Part shown: piece after piece, positions 47,522 through 59,363 of the stretch
Position numbering within the stretch: position 1 is the first letter of the stretch
Layout: the number at the start of each line of letters is the position of its first letter
Source of the DNA: Chrysoperla carnea
Taxonomy: Eukaryota > Arthropoda > Insecta > Neuroptera > Chrysopidae
NCBI RefSeq assembly: GCF_905475395.1
Contig: NC_058342.1
Coordinates: forward strand, 28,740,640-28,804,639
DNA: 64,000 bases
Reading direction: 5' to 3'
Notes under the pieces: model-generated
Databases searched by the model: none
Seen by the model: only the letters and a program-made list of their open reading frames with translations
What the model was told of the DNA's origin: nothing
Translations under genes and position numbers: made by a program

Positions 47522-47576
47522 GTTTGATTTTATGAACACCTATACCAAAATTTTGTTCGTAGTCTTGGGACTAAAC
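47522..47576 (-). mobile_element. Family A short fragment, A9
   Basis: ATTTTATGAACACCTATACC, AAAATTTTGTTCGTAG and CTTGGGACTAAACTTG remain. The rest is deleted. Confidence 0.6.
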
Positions 47577-48210
47577 TTGAAAGAAGTGAAATTATATTGA
47601 AAGAAATTTTTTATAAATTATAAATGGTTATAATTGATTATGTAGAATGTCAAGTACGCGAGCGCAATCTGTGAATCGTAAATAAAACTATTATTAAATT
47701 TTAGAACACGAGCACCATCTCTGAACGGAATATGAAATTATTTTTAATATCAGACAATGAGATGAAGAAGTAAAAAGGATGAAATTTCAAATTTCGAAAT
47801 ATCCCAGTATAATGACGTAAAGAAACTTCACTTAAAAAATTTAAAACAAAATTTCATGCGTTTGAATTCGCAAATAGTTTGCTATTTTCTCAAAATATAC
47901 ACAAGAAATTACTCACGCATGAAATCGCAAATTCTACGAGGTGTGGGGCGTCCTATAAAGACTACTCAGAGCATGATTTACTCCCGGTACTCTATATACC
48001 TACATGAATTCGTTACAAAAACAACACTTAAAAGTTGCTTCCTATAATTTTGCAAAACTGACGCCAACAATATGTGTTGCAATCGGATAAATACGATATA
48101 CGTCTACAAAATATTGTAAGTAACTAATAATAAAAATTTTTAATTGGTTATTTATTTAAGCGCTACAATTAACTTTTGAATCGGAAATTATTTTCTTATA
48201 TCATCATTGT
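47577..48210. other. No recognisable content
   Basis: AT-rich sequence with a short open frame at 47856-48047 that has no recognisable similarity. I see no RNA gene or repeat in it. Confidence 0.5.
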
Positions 48211-48783
48211 TATACCCTGTATATATGAAATATATATCAAGGTATACAAAGTTTAGTCCCAAGTTTGTAACTTTTAAAAATGTTGATGCTACGAACAAAA
48301 TTTTGATGTAGGTGTTCATAAAATTCACTTCTGGTTATCCGTTTGAATATCTATTCGTCCTTTTGTCTGTCTGTCTGTCTGTGGGCATGATAACTCAAAA
48401 AAGATCAAGCTGAAATTTTTATAGCGTGCTTAGGACGTAGAAAATGAGATTGAGTTCGTAAATGAGCAACATAGATCAATTGCATCTTGGGTCCATGAGA
48501 CTCACCTTGTAAACCGTTAGAGATTGAACATAAGTTTAAAAAATGTTCCTTATGAAAAGATAAACAACTTTGTTTGAAATGTTATTTCGTAAAAATCGCT
48601 GTTTACCAGTGAGGGCGCAAATTATATAGTACATATGTGCGTGACATGTATATATATTTGGCTTTCTAAGAGTGGCTATATTTCTTTGCTTACATGACGT
48701 AAAACAAAAAATTATGGCATAATCAACAATGTATATACATGGTATTTCAACAATTTACTCAGTCAATTGTTTGTTTTCACTTG
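48211..48783 (+). mobile_element. Family A, near-complete copy, A10
   Basis: It runs from TATACCCTGTATATATGAAA and AGTTTAGTCCCAAGTTTG, via TTTTGTCTGTCTGTCTGTCT, TGATAACTCAAAA, AATGAGCAACATAGATC and GTTTACCAGTGAGGGCGCAA, to a GTGACATGTATATATA module and the TTTGTTTTCACTTG end. About 573 bp, one of the longest first-module copies. Confidence 0.8.
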
Positions 48784-49163
48784 TTTTTATTATAAATATG
48801 TAAATAAAAGTTTCGATATATACTTGTAAACTATATATTTTTCCAATGCCATGCCATCTGATTTTAATTCACGTGGGTAATACTTTAATTTCGGATGGCT
48901 TTATGTGTTTTAGAATAATAAGTGCTTTACTTTGAATATTCTAGTTCAAAAAGTCGAGCAAGAGTTTTTATCAAAATTTTATTGAGAAAGAGAAGGTAAA
49001 TAAGATAAAAAAATTGCGATGGTTCAAAATTCGATCTATAATCTTTAACTGAATCTCTTGTGCTTGTTATGACGCGAACCATGGCTTCCTCACTTCAATG
49101 TCGTATTCATCACAGATATCGCTCATGCTCAATTTTACCGAGCTCTTTTCCAACGTTTCATCT

Positions 49164-49328
49164 TTATTCAATCAAAATATGTTTCGCAGCATCAGCTAGT
49201 TCAATAACCTGTCCAAGATCCAGGTTGTCTGTTTGAAGTATACTCGACTCAAAGACAAAGTCAAAGAATGTACCGAACTCAAAATAATATGCATGAATAT
49301 CTGATTCACCAGTGGAAATGCGTCTCAT
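49164..49328 (-). other. Short unrecognised open frame
   Basis: A 54-codon minus-strand frame, MRRISTGESDIHAYYFEFGT then FFDFVFESSILQTDNLDLGQ, ends with TAA at 49164. Its amino-acid mix is less AT-biased than that of other short frames nearby. I recognise no family. It may be a transposase scrap, as it lies beside repeat-like GGGGTTTTGATCCCCAAAAC sequence. Confidence 0.2.
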
Positions 49329-50155
49329 TCATGGGTGCATTTTCAGGACTATATTGACAAAATTTGTGTGAACAGATTCTCAATGGGAGGGGTTTTGATC
49401 CCCAAAACCCCTCGCTTTCGCACGGGTCTGGTTTGACGTCATACATCTTTCGAATTGGCTATAAATAACATTCTTAGGGGGATCATTTTGGGATACTCTG
49501 TTCTATTTTGCAATTTTCACGTCTGTTGCAAAAATCATATTTTCAAATAGATACCTAAAAAAATTGTGTGCAAAGTTCGTAGATTCAAATTTAAAATAAT
49601 AAATTCAATTGATGTAATAAAAAAAAAAAACAAATTAAACTAGGTGTCTTGTATATATATTCAGGTACTTATTGCTAAATTTTTGGAAAGTGGTTCAGAT
49701 ACGGATGATCAACCATACAGATCATGGTTTTCTCATCTTATAAACATATTATTGACAAGTTATTGTCATTTATTATTATTAAGAAACTACCATTTTATGA
49801 ATTAATCAATAAAATTCATAAAAATATTTAGGCAAGCTAGGTAAATTCGATTAATTCATAAAAATATATTGGTCTATTACAGCGAAACTTGGTTAAGTGG
49901 GACGTGGATAAGTGAGAAATCTCCATAACTCATGCTGAGGTCCCAAAACTTTGGCACTGAATTACCTCTGTTAGTGAAACGAAGCAAACCTCTAGATCTC
50001 TTGTTGTGTTTGTTTACTTACTTATTCATATTGTACCCACAAATTCCGCACTTAATTAATTCTGAGCCTCAATGACCTTCAGTTTTAGTTTTGCTTTACT
50101 ACTATGCAGGTGTTTATTTGAAAATCAGTACGTGAAACAGTTTTAGTGTGCCCTA

Positions 50156-50393
50156 ATTTGTGCCCTCACGGGTAAACAGTTAACGAAAAAATGTTTCAAA
50201 TTGTTTATTTTTATATAAGGAACATAAACTCGGTTCTATCTTTAACGGTTTACAAGATGTTGCTCATTTACGAAATCAAACTCACTTTTTACGTCCTGAG
50301 TACGCTATAAAAATTTCAGCTTGATATATCTTCTTCGTTTTTGAGTTATCGTGTGGAAATGGACTAATTAGGTGATTTTATGACCAAAATTTA
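50156..50393 (-). mobile_element. Family A internal fragment, A11
   Basis: In reverse: TGTGCCCTCACGGGTAAACA, AAAAAATGTTTCAAATTG, GGTTTACAAGATG, GTACGCTATAAAAATTTCAG and GAAATGGACTAATTAGG. Both termini and the microsatellite are missing. Confidence 0.65.
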
Positions 50394-51249
50394 AAAAAAT
50401 ATAATTAATGTTTAAAAATGCAGTAATTAAGGGTGATCTTATTAATATGTGATCTGTCAATTGGTGACAGTTCAATGTATAATTTACACTTTAAAAAAAT
50501 GAATTTATTCAATACGGAATTTACACAAGCTATTATTAAGTTTTCTTATCAAAAGCCGTCGAATAATATAACTCAATGTAATACTATACAAAATATAAGT
50601 AATTAATACCATACAGTATACCAACAAATCTGACAAGCCACATACTATGACGTCACGTCTGTTTAAAATTTGAATTTCCGTTTTAGAAATTTGAATTTCT
50701 CTCACTGAATTTGTATTTTTATTAATTAATGTTAAGTAATTGAAATGATATTAATTACTAAAATAATGGTTTCGTTGAAATATCCAGCCAATAAAGTTAT
50801 GGAAAAAAAGTATTTGAACCAAATTTAAATTTCATGAATACTCCCTATTATCACAATATCGGGCTACGCTGACAACAGTGGTGTCCTATTTATTAACGCT
50901 ATTATATTTATATGTAAGTTATACTCGTAATACATGTTAATGATACACAAAGGCTATTTGTCCGTTTCATAAAAACACCCCATACCATAAATTATATTTA
51001 CAAAACATGACTTTTTATATTTTTTTATTTAAAAAAATTAATTATAATAATCATTGCATTAATATTATTCATTGATTAGTTGATTAATGTGTATGAATAA
51101 AAAAAATGTGTAATTTAAGTCTTTGTTAAACACGCATAACTCTTAAGGTTCCATAAAGTCTGCTAACAATGAATTTATATAGAGGAGAATGGGATAAACA
51201 CGAACGGCGGGTAATTACGAACAGTGTAGTTTTAGATGAAATAAATGCA

Positions 51250-51559
51250 ACTGTTTACCAGTGAGGGCGCAAATTAGCAGAAAAATTTTGTGTCCATTTT
51301 CTCCAAAATTATAAAAGATAGAGAGTTGAAAATTTGCAGGTAGCTAGCTTCAACTAGTAGCTTTGTGGCTTCTAGAAAATACTTTCTAGAAAATCAAATA
51401 AATATCGGCCGAAAGGGTGCCAAAATTGTGTTGGTTTTTTAAACGCTTCTAATTTATAAAAAAAACTAATGCAAGCACTAATATTCAATAATTTCTATAC
51501 TAAATGTCAAACACAGGATAATTCAACAATTAACTCAGTCAATTGTTTGTTTTCACTTG
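51250..51559 (+). mobile_element. Family A 3' half, alternative module, A12
   Basis: It begins at CTGTTTACCAGTGAGGGCGC, carries the module TTTTCTCCAAAATTATAAAA .. AAATTGTGTTGGTTTTTTAA, and ends TTCAACAATTAACTCAGTCA .. TTTTCACTTG. The next base begins copy A13, head to tail. Confidence 0.75.
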
Positions 51560-51876
51560 TTATACAATGTATATATGAAATATATCAAGCTGTACTAAGC
51601 TTAGTCCCAAGTTTGTAACCCTTAAAAATATTGACGCCACGAACAAAATTTTGGTATAGATGTTCATAAAATCACTTAATTAGTCCCTTTACGGTTTTCT
51701 GTCTGTCGAGCTGTAATTTTTATAGCGTGCTCGGGATATAAAAAGTTAGACAGAGTTTGTAAATGAGTAACATAGGTCAATTGGGTATTCGGTCCATGTA
51801 TGTCTGGTTACCTTTCTGGCTACGATTGCGTAGTCAACACTATTTATACACTCAGTCATTTGTTTGTTTTCACTTG
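51560..51876 (+). mobile_element. Family A deletion derivative, A13
   Basis: The 5' part (TATACAATGTATATATGAAA, TTAGTCCCAAGTTTGTAACC) is joined to a shortened middle and directly to the 3' terminus CATTTGTTTGTTTTCACTTG. It follows A12 with no gap. Confidence 0.75.
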
Positions 51877-52084
51877 TTTTTCAATAATTTTAGTTTGACA
51901 TTTACTATACCATTTAAACAATTGAAAGTTCATAGTCATATTTTAAATAAAATGCATGATTTATTGCAAATTTTATAAGATAAGAGCGCTGCGGTCGATT
52001 TAACTGTCCCCACCGCGCCGTCTACTATTCTTTCTGCCAATATAATAAAGATTCTTTATAGGTTGGTATATCACTTATATGATG

Positions 52085-52344
52085 GTATACAGAATGTTCG
52101 ATTTACATCTAGGCATATAAATATCACGAGAATGACAGAATACATGTGTTAAGCAATGCATCTATTTAAGAGGTATTATAGGTGTTATATATTACTCTCC
52201 AAGCATCTTACAACTATCTCAAAGCATATCGAAGCTTCAATACATGTATATAATAACTCTCACTTAGATGCATTACTTCACGCATGTATTCTGTCATACT
52301 CGTGATATTTATATGCCTAGATGTAAATCGAACATTCTGTATAC
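52085..52344. repeat. Fold-back sequence with 90-bp arms (family K)
   Basis: GTATACAGAATGTTCGATTT, ACATCTAGGCATATAAATAT and CACGAG.ATGACAGAATACAT occur in both arms in inverted orientation. The spacer is about 80-90 bp and the arms differ at few positions. GAATACATG and AATGCATCTA tie it to the fold-back at 38328. Confidence 0.85.
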
Positions 52345-52842
52345 TGAATTGAATACAGCTGGAGTAGGTATTATATTTATTGAAAGTAAACTTTTTTGAT
52401 GGTGTTATTTAAGACTGTAATGACTACTGGAATATATTTTGGACACGCTTTAATACATCCATCAGTTTTTTTTATATTAAAAGTTTACTTACTACCATTA
52501 CACCTATAAGGGCTACCAACTACCAACCGGTTACCACATTTTCAAAAGCTACCCAAATAAACACAATTTATTTTTATTTATATAACATATATTATAAAAA
52601 CAGCTACCGTATTTTTTAGTCAACAATAAAAAAAGAAGATGTACTTTTTTTTTATTTATTTTTGTTGTTGTTAAATTATTATAGTTAATTTCATTTTAAA
52701 TTAGTTGCTATATGTGATATTAAAGTTTTATTTGAAATCCCACCCACGATTCTGTCGAAATTGAATTGCGAATTAATTTATCTTTGCGCAGTGTGAAAAA
52801 AATATCAAAACTATATCTATTGTTTCATCTCTATCTCTATAA

Positions 52843-53294
52843 ATTATAAATGTCAAAGTAAGCATGTTTGTTTGTTTGTTTGTTACGCTTTCACGCTAAA
52901 ACTAGCGAATGGATTTCAATGAAACTGTACACCAATATAGCTGATATATCAGAATAACTCATGAGATATAATTTATAAAAATATATTAATAAAAAAATAT
53001 AAAAAATTTAAAAATTATTTTAATTTGACATTACCATAAATTACAGGTTTCTGTAAAAGTAGTCATTTGACATTACCATAAAAATTACAGATTTCTGTAA
53101 AAATAGTCAATATAAAATATTTCACGGCCATCTTTTCTGATATACTCAATGAATAGTTACGACTATTATACATTTAAAAAAATAGAAAACCATACATATA
53201 TTTTACCTGTGTAAAACAATCCTTTTCATTATTTCGAGTGTTATAGAAAGGGGATAAACGAGAGCAACTAAGCGAAGCGGGTGGGTATCACTCT
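52843..53294 (+). repeat. Family F (Helitron-like) copy
   Basis: It starts TCTATAAATTATAAATGTCA then GTTTGTTTGTTTGTTACGCT and TTCACGCTAAAACTAGCGAA, and ends GCGAAGCGGGTGGGTATCAC. These two ends are typical of a repeat class common in insect genomes. An internal block TTGACATTACCATAAA..TTACAG is duplicated at about 53024 and 53068. Confidence 0.6.
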
Positions 53295-53391
53295 AATTAT
53301 AAAATATTTTCGATTATTTTTTAGATCGAAGTATATGTCTGGGTAGTTTTACAAACTAAGGAATTTCGACGTCTCAGCTAAAATATCATGA

Positions 53392-54003
53392 AAGTTTGTA
53401 ACGTTTAAAAATATTGATGCTACCAAAAAAATTTTGGTGTAGGTGTTCGTATAAACACCTAATTAGTCCATTTCATCAACACGATAACTCAAAGACGAAG
53501 AAGATATATCAATCTGAAATTTTTGCAGCGTGCTCAGGACGTAAAAAGTGAGTTTGAGTTCGTAAATGAGCAACATAGGTTATTTGGGTCTTGGGTCCGT
53601 AGGACCCATCTTGTAAACCGTTAGAGATACAGCAAAAGTAAAAAATGTTTCTAATAAAAAAATTAACCACTTTTGTTTGAAACATTTTTTTGTTTGAAAA
53701 TCACGGTTTACCCGTGAGGGCGCAAATTAGGACAATGAAGTCCATTTTGTTCAAAACTATGAAAGAGAGGGAGTTGAAAATTGGCATAAACTGATGGTTT
53801 TGTGAAATTTTCTCAAAAACGAAAAAAATTCTACAAAATACTTTCAAAAGTTTTTGAAAACCAAAACCAATGGCGGCCGAAAGTCCACCATAATTGTGTT
53901 AGTTTTTTAATATTTTCTCATTGATGAAAAATAATGCAAGCACTGACATTCAACACTTTATATAGAGGATATTTCAACAATTAACTCAGTTTGTTTTCAC
54001 TTG
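53392..54003 (+). mobile_element. Family A, long copy with alternative module, A14
   Basis: It starts inside the 5' block (AGTTTGTAACGTTTAAAAAT), lacks the microsatellite, keeps AATGAGCAACATAGG, GTCCGTAGGACCCATCTTGT and GTTTACCCGTGAGGGCGCAA, and then has the second 3' module (AAACTATGAAAGAGAGGGAG). It ends TTTGTTTTCACTTG. It directly follows a remnant of the GTTCTACAAACTAAG element. Confidence 0.75.
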
Positions 54004-54523
54004 TTTACTTTTAAAAAATTTATTTTTCATAGCAAATACCTCTAGCTCTTTCCAAAAAGAAACCTCAGCTTTGTGAAGTTAAAACTGATGTGAAATAGCT
54101 GCAAAATTAAAATGTTTTTAGAGTCCTAAAGTGAAATTACTTCTTGTCTCTAAATCACGCATTAGAGCTATCATTTAAGCATAAACTTATTTCCAAATTC
54201 TTTTAAAATTCTAAGTAATTCAAATCCGTAAGCAATGAATATATATATAGATAATTTTTGATTAAAAAATGAGAAAATTATTATTTTTATATAAAAAAAT
54301 ATAGTTTATAAGAAGAAAAAAAAACCCTGAAAAATGAAGACAATGGGAAGTTCTCTGTAACATAACAAAATTGTAAGAAGGTGTTTTTTGATAATTCTAT
54401 GAATACAGTACTTTTTTTGTAACAAAATATATATATTGGGTATAAATTATACAGATAGTCCCCCCTGATAAAAAAATCCAATACACAAATTGGAAAATTT
54501 CCAATTCAATCAATTGGAACGAA

Positions 54524-54820
54524 TGGGTAAACAGTGATGTTTACGAAAAAATGTTTCAAGCAAATGTTGTTTATTTTTTTATAAGGAACATTTTTTACAT
54601 TTAAACTTTTGTTCTATCTCTAACGGTTTACAAGATGGGTCCTACGGACCCAAGACCCAATTGACCTATGATGCTCATTTACGAACTCGACCTCACTTTT
54701 TACGTCCTGAAATTTCAGCTCGATATCTTTTTTCGTTTTTGAGTTATCGTGTCCACAGACGGACAGACAACCGGAAATCGACTAATTAGGTGATTCTATG
54801 AACACCTATACCAAAATTTT
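54524..54820 (-). mobile_element. Family A copy, A15
   Basis: In reverse: GGGTAAACAGTGATGTTTAC, TCTCTAACGGTTTACAAGAT, GGGTCCTACGGACCCAAGAC, CAGACGGACAGACA and AACACCTATACCAAAATTTT. It is cut at both termini. The GGGTCC..GGACCC hairpin is perfect here. Confidence 0.7.
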
Positions 54821-54829
54821 AGCTCCTTA

Positions 54830-56070
54830 ATATTGAGTTATGAACAAATGTGTGTAAAAAGTGTTTTCAACTTTTTACAGGACACCCTGTACATACGTAT
54901 ATACACATATAGGTATTGTGAATGGCTTTTAGATATTTTGATATGCCGCTCGTATGTCATGCGGATCCAATCAACGTTATATAAAAAAATAAATTAAATT
55001 TTTTTTTTAATGACTGCTTCTGAAAAAAGTTTGAACAACACAAAATATTGTAAGATATTTTTATATATTACAATTTCATTATATATGTACTGATTTTTTG
55101 GTGTTGTGATCCATTTTTTGGGATCAAAACTTTAAATGAGATTATTCATCCATTGTTGCCAACTCTTCATTATTATCTTACTTTTATATCGAAACTATGG
55201 AGGAAAGAGTTATAAGGAGAACCACATCATATGAGAGAAAATATAAAAAAGTGTCTAACTGTAAGCTATAAATAACAGTTCAAAAACCATTCAGAATGGC
55301 GCTGGTGTAAACAAAGGGTATTGTATGAATCCTTCCCTTATATAATTGTTTCCTTATCTATCCTACTCTTATTACTTTGAGCACATCTTTTAAAATGTAC
55401 ACTTTTGCTACAGCAGCGCCTTTCTTATTTAATGCTTTACTAGGGACACTTTTTGTATACAGAGATTCTCCTTTTACTCTACAGTCCATAATCGAAACGA
55501 GAATTGAAACTGTACAATTTTAGTTAAATCTTTTTAGATAAAAAACTTTATTAAAAAAAAAAAAAAAGTGGTAAGTTTTCGAAATCGAAAAAGTGGTAAG
55601 TTTTTGATTATTTTAGACTGGTCAAATTTTACACGCTTTTAGAATGAACTACGGTCCTACTTTGCCATCTGCCTATTGATTTTATCTCATCTAGAACCGG
55701 AGATATTAATCAAGATACGTTTAAGACTACCCTGAATCCAATTTTGGGCTTAAGATCCACGGTCCAAAAGGTCTAAGTACAACAAAATTAAATTACATGC
55801 AAAATATTGTGTAATTGTACATTTATGAATCAGAATGGTATAATTTGGCAACATAGCATTGGAATAAGTATATTTTATAATTTTAATAACATCATTGAAA
55901 ATGAAATGCACTTCGATCCTTTATTTAAAATACTGTTCGTTCTCAATAAACATTTCTTTAACAAGAAATAATACTACTAAAAGAGTCAATTTTTAAATAT
56001 CTTGTATACTTTGTAAATTAATTATCCTGTATGTGATTCTTTTAACTTAAGAGTTGTAATTGCAAGAAAT
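54830..56070. other. No recognisable content
   Basis: AT-rich sequence with poly-A stretches and a short duplicated AAGTGGTAAGTTTT motif near 55568 and 55590. No gene, RNA or repeat family is recognised here. Confidence 0.5.
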
Positions 56071-56121
56071 CTGGACCCTTGAATTAAAAGTCCAATGCTC
56101 GACCGACTGAGCTACCCGGGC
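56071..56121 (-). pseudogene. Truncated tRNA-Lys (5' part)
   Basis: The acceptor 5' strand, D arm and anticodon arm are present, with a D-to-anticodon GTCGAGC substitution. The sequence leaves the tRNA in the variable/T region, so the T arm and acceptor 3' strand are missing. It is non-functional. Confidence 0.85.
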
Positions 56122-56211
56122 TTATATTTTGTAGAAAATTTATATACATCAAACCCAATGGATATTTAAAATTGATACTAAAATATATATTTTTAACACG
56201 AAAAAAATTCA

Positions 56212-56284
56212 CGCCCGAGCAGGGACTTGAACCCTGGGCCCTTGGATTAAAAGTCCAATGCTCTACCGACTGAGCTACCCGGGC
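56212..56284 (-). tRNA. tRNA-Lys (UUU)
   Basis: Full length with all stems paired. One variable-loop base differs from the consensus (GGGCCCAGGG for GGGTCCAGGG). A seven-T run follows on the minus strand as terminator. Confidence 0.93.
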
Positions 56285-56289
56285 TTGTA

Positions 56290-56485
56290 TTTTCTATAAA
56301 CACTAAAATCGTGAACAAAATCATTTCTCACTACTCTAGTTGAAGACTTCAAATCAAGCGTGATGGCGATTCAGCAATCATAATGCTAATTTTTGCTTTT
56401 CCGACCCTGACCACGCGGTGGTCCGGCTAAACCTTTCAAGCCCATCACTGCCGGGCGAGGCCCGAAGAGGTGGCAACCCTAACTC
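56290..56485 (+). mobile_element. Family J MITE, right part only
   Basis: TCTCACTACTCTAGTTG, TGGCGATTCAGCAATCATAA and CGGGCGAGGCCCGA match the right 160 bp of the element at 37083, ending AGGTGGCAACCCTAA. The left part is missing and the left edge joins tRNA-Lys spacer. Confidence 0.65.
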
Positions 56486-57015
56486 CAACACAGTAAATTT
56501 TATGATGAACTTTTCTTACAAAACTATAACACATTTGTATATATATAACAATAAAAATAAAAAAATTATACGCATACTTATACATACAAATTCATTCAAA
56601 AAAATAAATTCAATATTTAAATATAAAAAATACAAAACATTCATGCCTTCTTATAACAAAATAAATAATAAATTGAAGAATATATATTATTCATTCTCAT
56701 ACAGATGTCATTACTATCTAGCTACTTCTCCAAGTCAGTTGAGAGCTACTTTATTAATTTATTTATATTTTTTATTATTAATTTTTTTTTTTTAATATAA
56801 ATTAGAATGGATGTATGTTGTTACAACATAGTAATAAAATTCAATAAAAATATCATTCATGATTTTAAATTAATATGTATAATAAATATATTCAAGTTTG
56901 GTAGACTGATTGGGGCCGACATTTACTTTAACATTTTATTGATTATACTACGATCATACTTCGATGTCTTACTTTTTATATTTAAATATGTTGTCTCTAA
57001 ATATTCAAAATATAT

Positions 57016-57088
57016 CGCCCGAGCAGGGATTTGAACCCTGGACCCTTGGATTAAAAGTCCAATGCTCTACCGACTGAGCTACCCGGGC
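57016..57088 (-). tRNA. tRNA-Lys (UUU)
   Basis: Full-length, with a single T-loop change (TTCAAAT for TTCAAGT) that also alters one B-box base. All stems pair. A short TTTT follows as terminator. Confidence 0.92.
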
Positions 57089-57180
57089 ATATGTTATATG
57101 GCAACTTTGTATACATCATGCAGAAGGAATAGTTTACGATAATACTAAAATATGTTGTTTTAAAATATGAAAAAAGAAAT

Positions 57181-57253
57181 CGCCCGAGCAGGGACTTGAA
57201 CCCTGGACCCTTGGATTAAAAGTCCAATGCTCTACCGACTGAGCTACCCGGGC
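57181..57253 (-). tRNA. tRNA-Lys (UUU)
   Basis: Matches the consensus over all 73 nt, with terminator TTTCTTTTTTC. The spacing to its neighbours is 165 and 164 bp. Confidence 0.95.
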
Positions 57254-57344
57254 TTACATTTTATAGCAACTTTGTATACATCAACCAGAAGGAATAGTTT
57301 ACGATGATACTAAAATATTTTATTCTTAAACATACAAAATATAT

Positions 57345-57417
57345 CGCCCGAGCAGGGACTTGAACCCTGGACCCTTGGATTAAAAGTCCAATGCTCTACC
57401 GACTGAGCTACCCGGGC
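57345..57417 (-). tRNA. tRNA-Lys (UUU)
   Basis: Matches the consensus over all 73 nt. The upstream spacer continues to about 57505, where the tandem unit is cut off without another tRNA. Confidence 0.95.
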
Positions 57418-57519
57418 TTATATTTTATGGCAACTTTGTATACATGAAGCAGAAGGAATAGTTTACGATGATACTAAAATATTTTATTCTTAAACATGCA
57501 TAATTATAGAAAACTACAA

Positions 57520-57690
57520 TTTCTCCCCAACGACCTATGATACAGTGCATAAGTCTATATCTTCAAGAATACATGATCAAAAAAGACAAGACTACTGCAT
57601 CTCCTCATCGTTGATCTTAAATACAATACATAAGTCTACATTTTCGGGGAAAATATGAATAAAAAAGACAAGACTACTGTTTCATATGAT
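57520..57690 (-). repeat. Short duplicated repeat (family G)
   Basis: Two diverged direct copies, near 57536 and 57620, contain AGTGCATAAGTCTA / AATACATAAGTCTA and AAAAAAGACAAGACTACTG. The reverse complement (TAGACTTATGCACTGTATC type) also occurs near 4540, 23975 and 26330, so it is a dispersed repeat. Confidence 0.5.
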
Positions 57691-57699
57691 CTGTCTAAA

Positions 57700-59300
57700 A
57701 AAATATAATTAATGATTTTTTGAAATCATTATTGTTGTTTAGATGTGGTCCAATTTATTTTTAACAACGATTTTTGTGAATGCTTGCTCGATTTTCTGAA
57801 TGAAATAGTTTTTTTTTTGTGCTAGTGTATAATTAATAACAATATATTTTTTAATGATTTTTGAGAAAGGCCAGTCTTCTTGTTTGTAAGAATATAAGGT
57901 ACATACCTTGCTTATGTGATTACTACCAGATTTCTTATTGAATTAATTTAACAATGCAAAAAAGAAACATACCTACTGCAAAGAATTCCACAGAAACTTT
58001 CATCCTCAGTTTGATCTTCTCTTTCTACGAAAAAATTCTTTCCAAACCAAAATTATGACGGACATACAGACAATCCGAGATGAACTAGTTAGGTTAATTT
58101 TATGAACATCTATACCAAACTTTTGTTCGTAGCATCAATACTTTTAAGCATTACAAACACTTGGGTCTAAAATTATTTTGTGGATTTGTTGTGAATTGTT
58201 ACAAAAAGTTTCAAATCTGCGATAATTTTTGTATTTTTATTTATAAGTTTTACTGTAATTGTTGGTAATGTTTTACATTATTTTATTTTTAATTTTGTGA
58301 AAAATGTTTGTAATGTGTTATATGAATAAATTAAGCTACTGACGATGGTTGCAATGCAATCGAAATAATCATATATAGTGAAATGTAAGTCTGTTGTATG
58401 TTTTTTGATTATATTTTTTAAATAGAATTTCTTAATATACAATTTTATTTCGAGTATCGTGGTATTTATTTCAATACCTATGTCTCAATTCGATGTCACC
58501 AAAGATTCATCATTAAAATTTTAAACTGGGTGAAAAATATTTTGGGTTTTTGACTAACAATATGTCAACATTCGTTTCAAAGCATTATGCATTCCTCTGG
58601 AAACATTATATTACGGAATTTAGTGCCCTGAGGTTTCCAGATCTTTTATCCGAAACGATACAAATAGAATGCGTCCATTTGGGAGAGAAGTTCATGTTAT
58701 TGTTTTAAGGGGAGTGGAAAATTGTCATGAGGAGTAAGGCACAATAGAAAAACTCGAAGCTTTGCATATGACATAAATTTTCTTAAATATTTTTCCAATC
58801 TAAGTATTTTGAAACGAAAAACCCCAAAATTTGAGGGGATAACAAATAACTTTCCCTAACTAGATTACAATAACTTCTATTTATCGATTTTTGCAAAAAC
58901 GGAAATAGAAGTTAAAACTAATAATATAGACCATTCATATGACCTCCATGTAAATAATTAACTTCTATTATTATTTAAAATCAATCCTATTTCAATGGAT
59001 GAATTTAATTTTTATGATACAGTCCACAATCACTTGTATATAAGATTATATTAGATTTATGTTTGGAGTAAGTCATAATAATTATTATAAAATCTTTTGT
59101 ACTGGAATCAGTTTGATTTATTGTACCTTTGCTTCAAAAGTGTTCCAGAAACCCACAGATTTTTAAACTTTCGAATAACCCTGGGCAATATTTCATTAAT
59201 TTCACTTTAGTGGAAATCATTTCATTATAGACTTTAATCCAAGGGTGCGGAGTTTTAGTCTTTGTTCGAGTTATATAAATTTGGCTTTTTAAAAATTACA
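57700..59300. other. Spacer between inverted tRNA-Lys arrays
   Basis: No gene is seen. A family A fragment lies at 58054-58172. At 58870-58915 a 12-bp inverted repeat (TAACTTCTATTT / AAATAGAAGTTA) with a loop of about 20 nt forms a small hairpin of unknown meaning. Confidence 0.5.
58054..58172 (-). mobile_element. Family A 5' fragment, A16
   Basis: In reverse: GGACATACAGACAATCCG, TTTATGAACATCTATACC, TTTTGTTCGTAGCATCAATA and CACTTGGGTCTAAA. The rest is missing. Confidence 0.6.
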
Positions 59301-59363
59301 AATTGAAGTAAGATTATTTCTATCACTTTGCTGTGATGTTTTATACATTTCTAGAAATATCAG

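Noticed and set aside
56418-56795. 125-aa open frame
   Set aside because: It starts in the right end of a family J element and continues into AT-rich low-complexity DNA.
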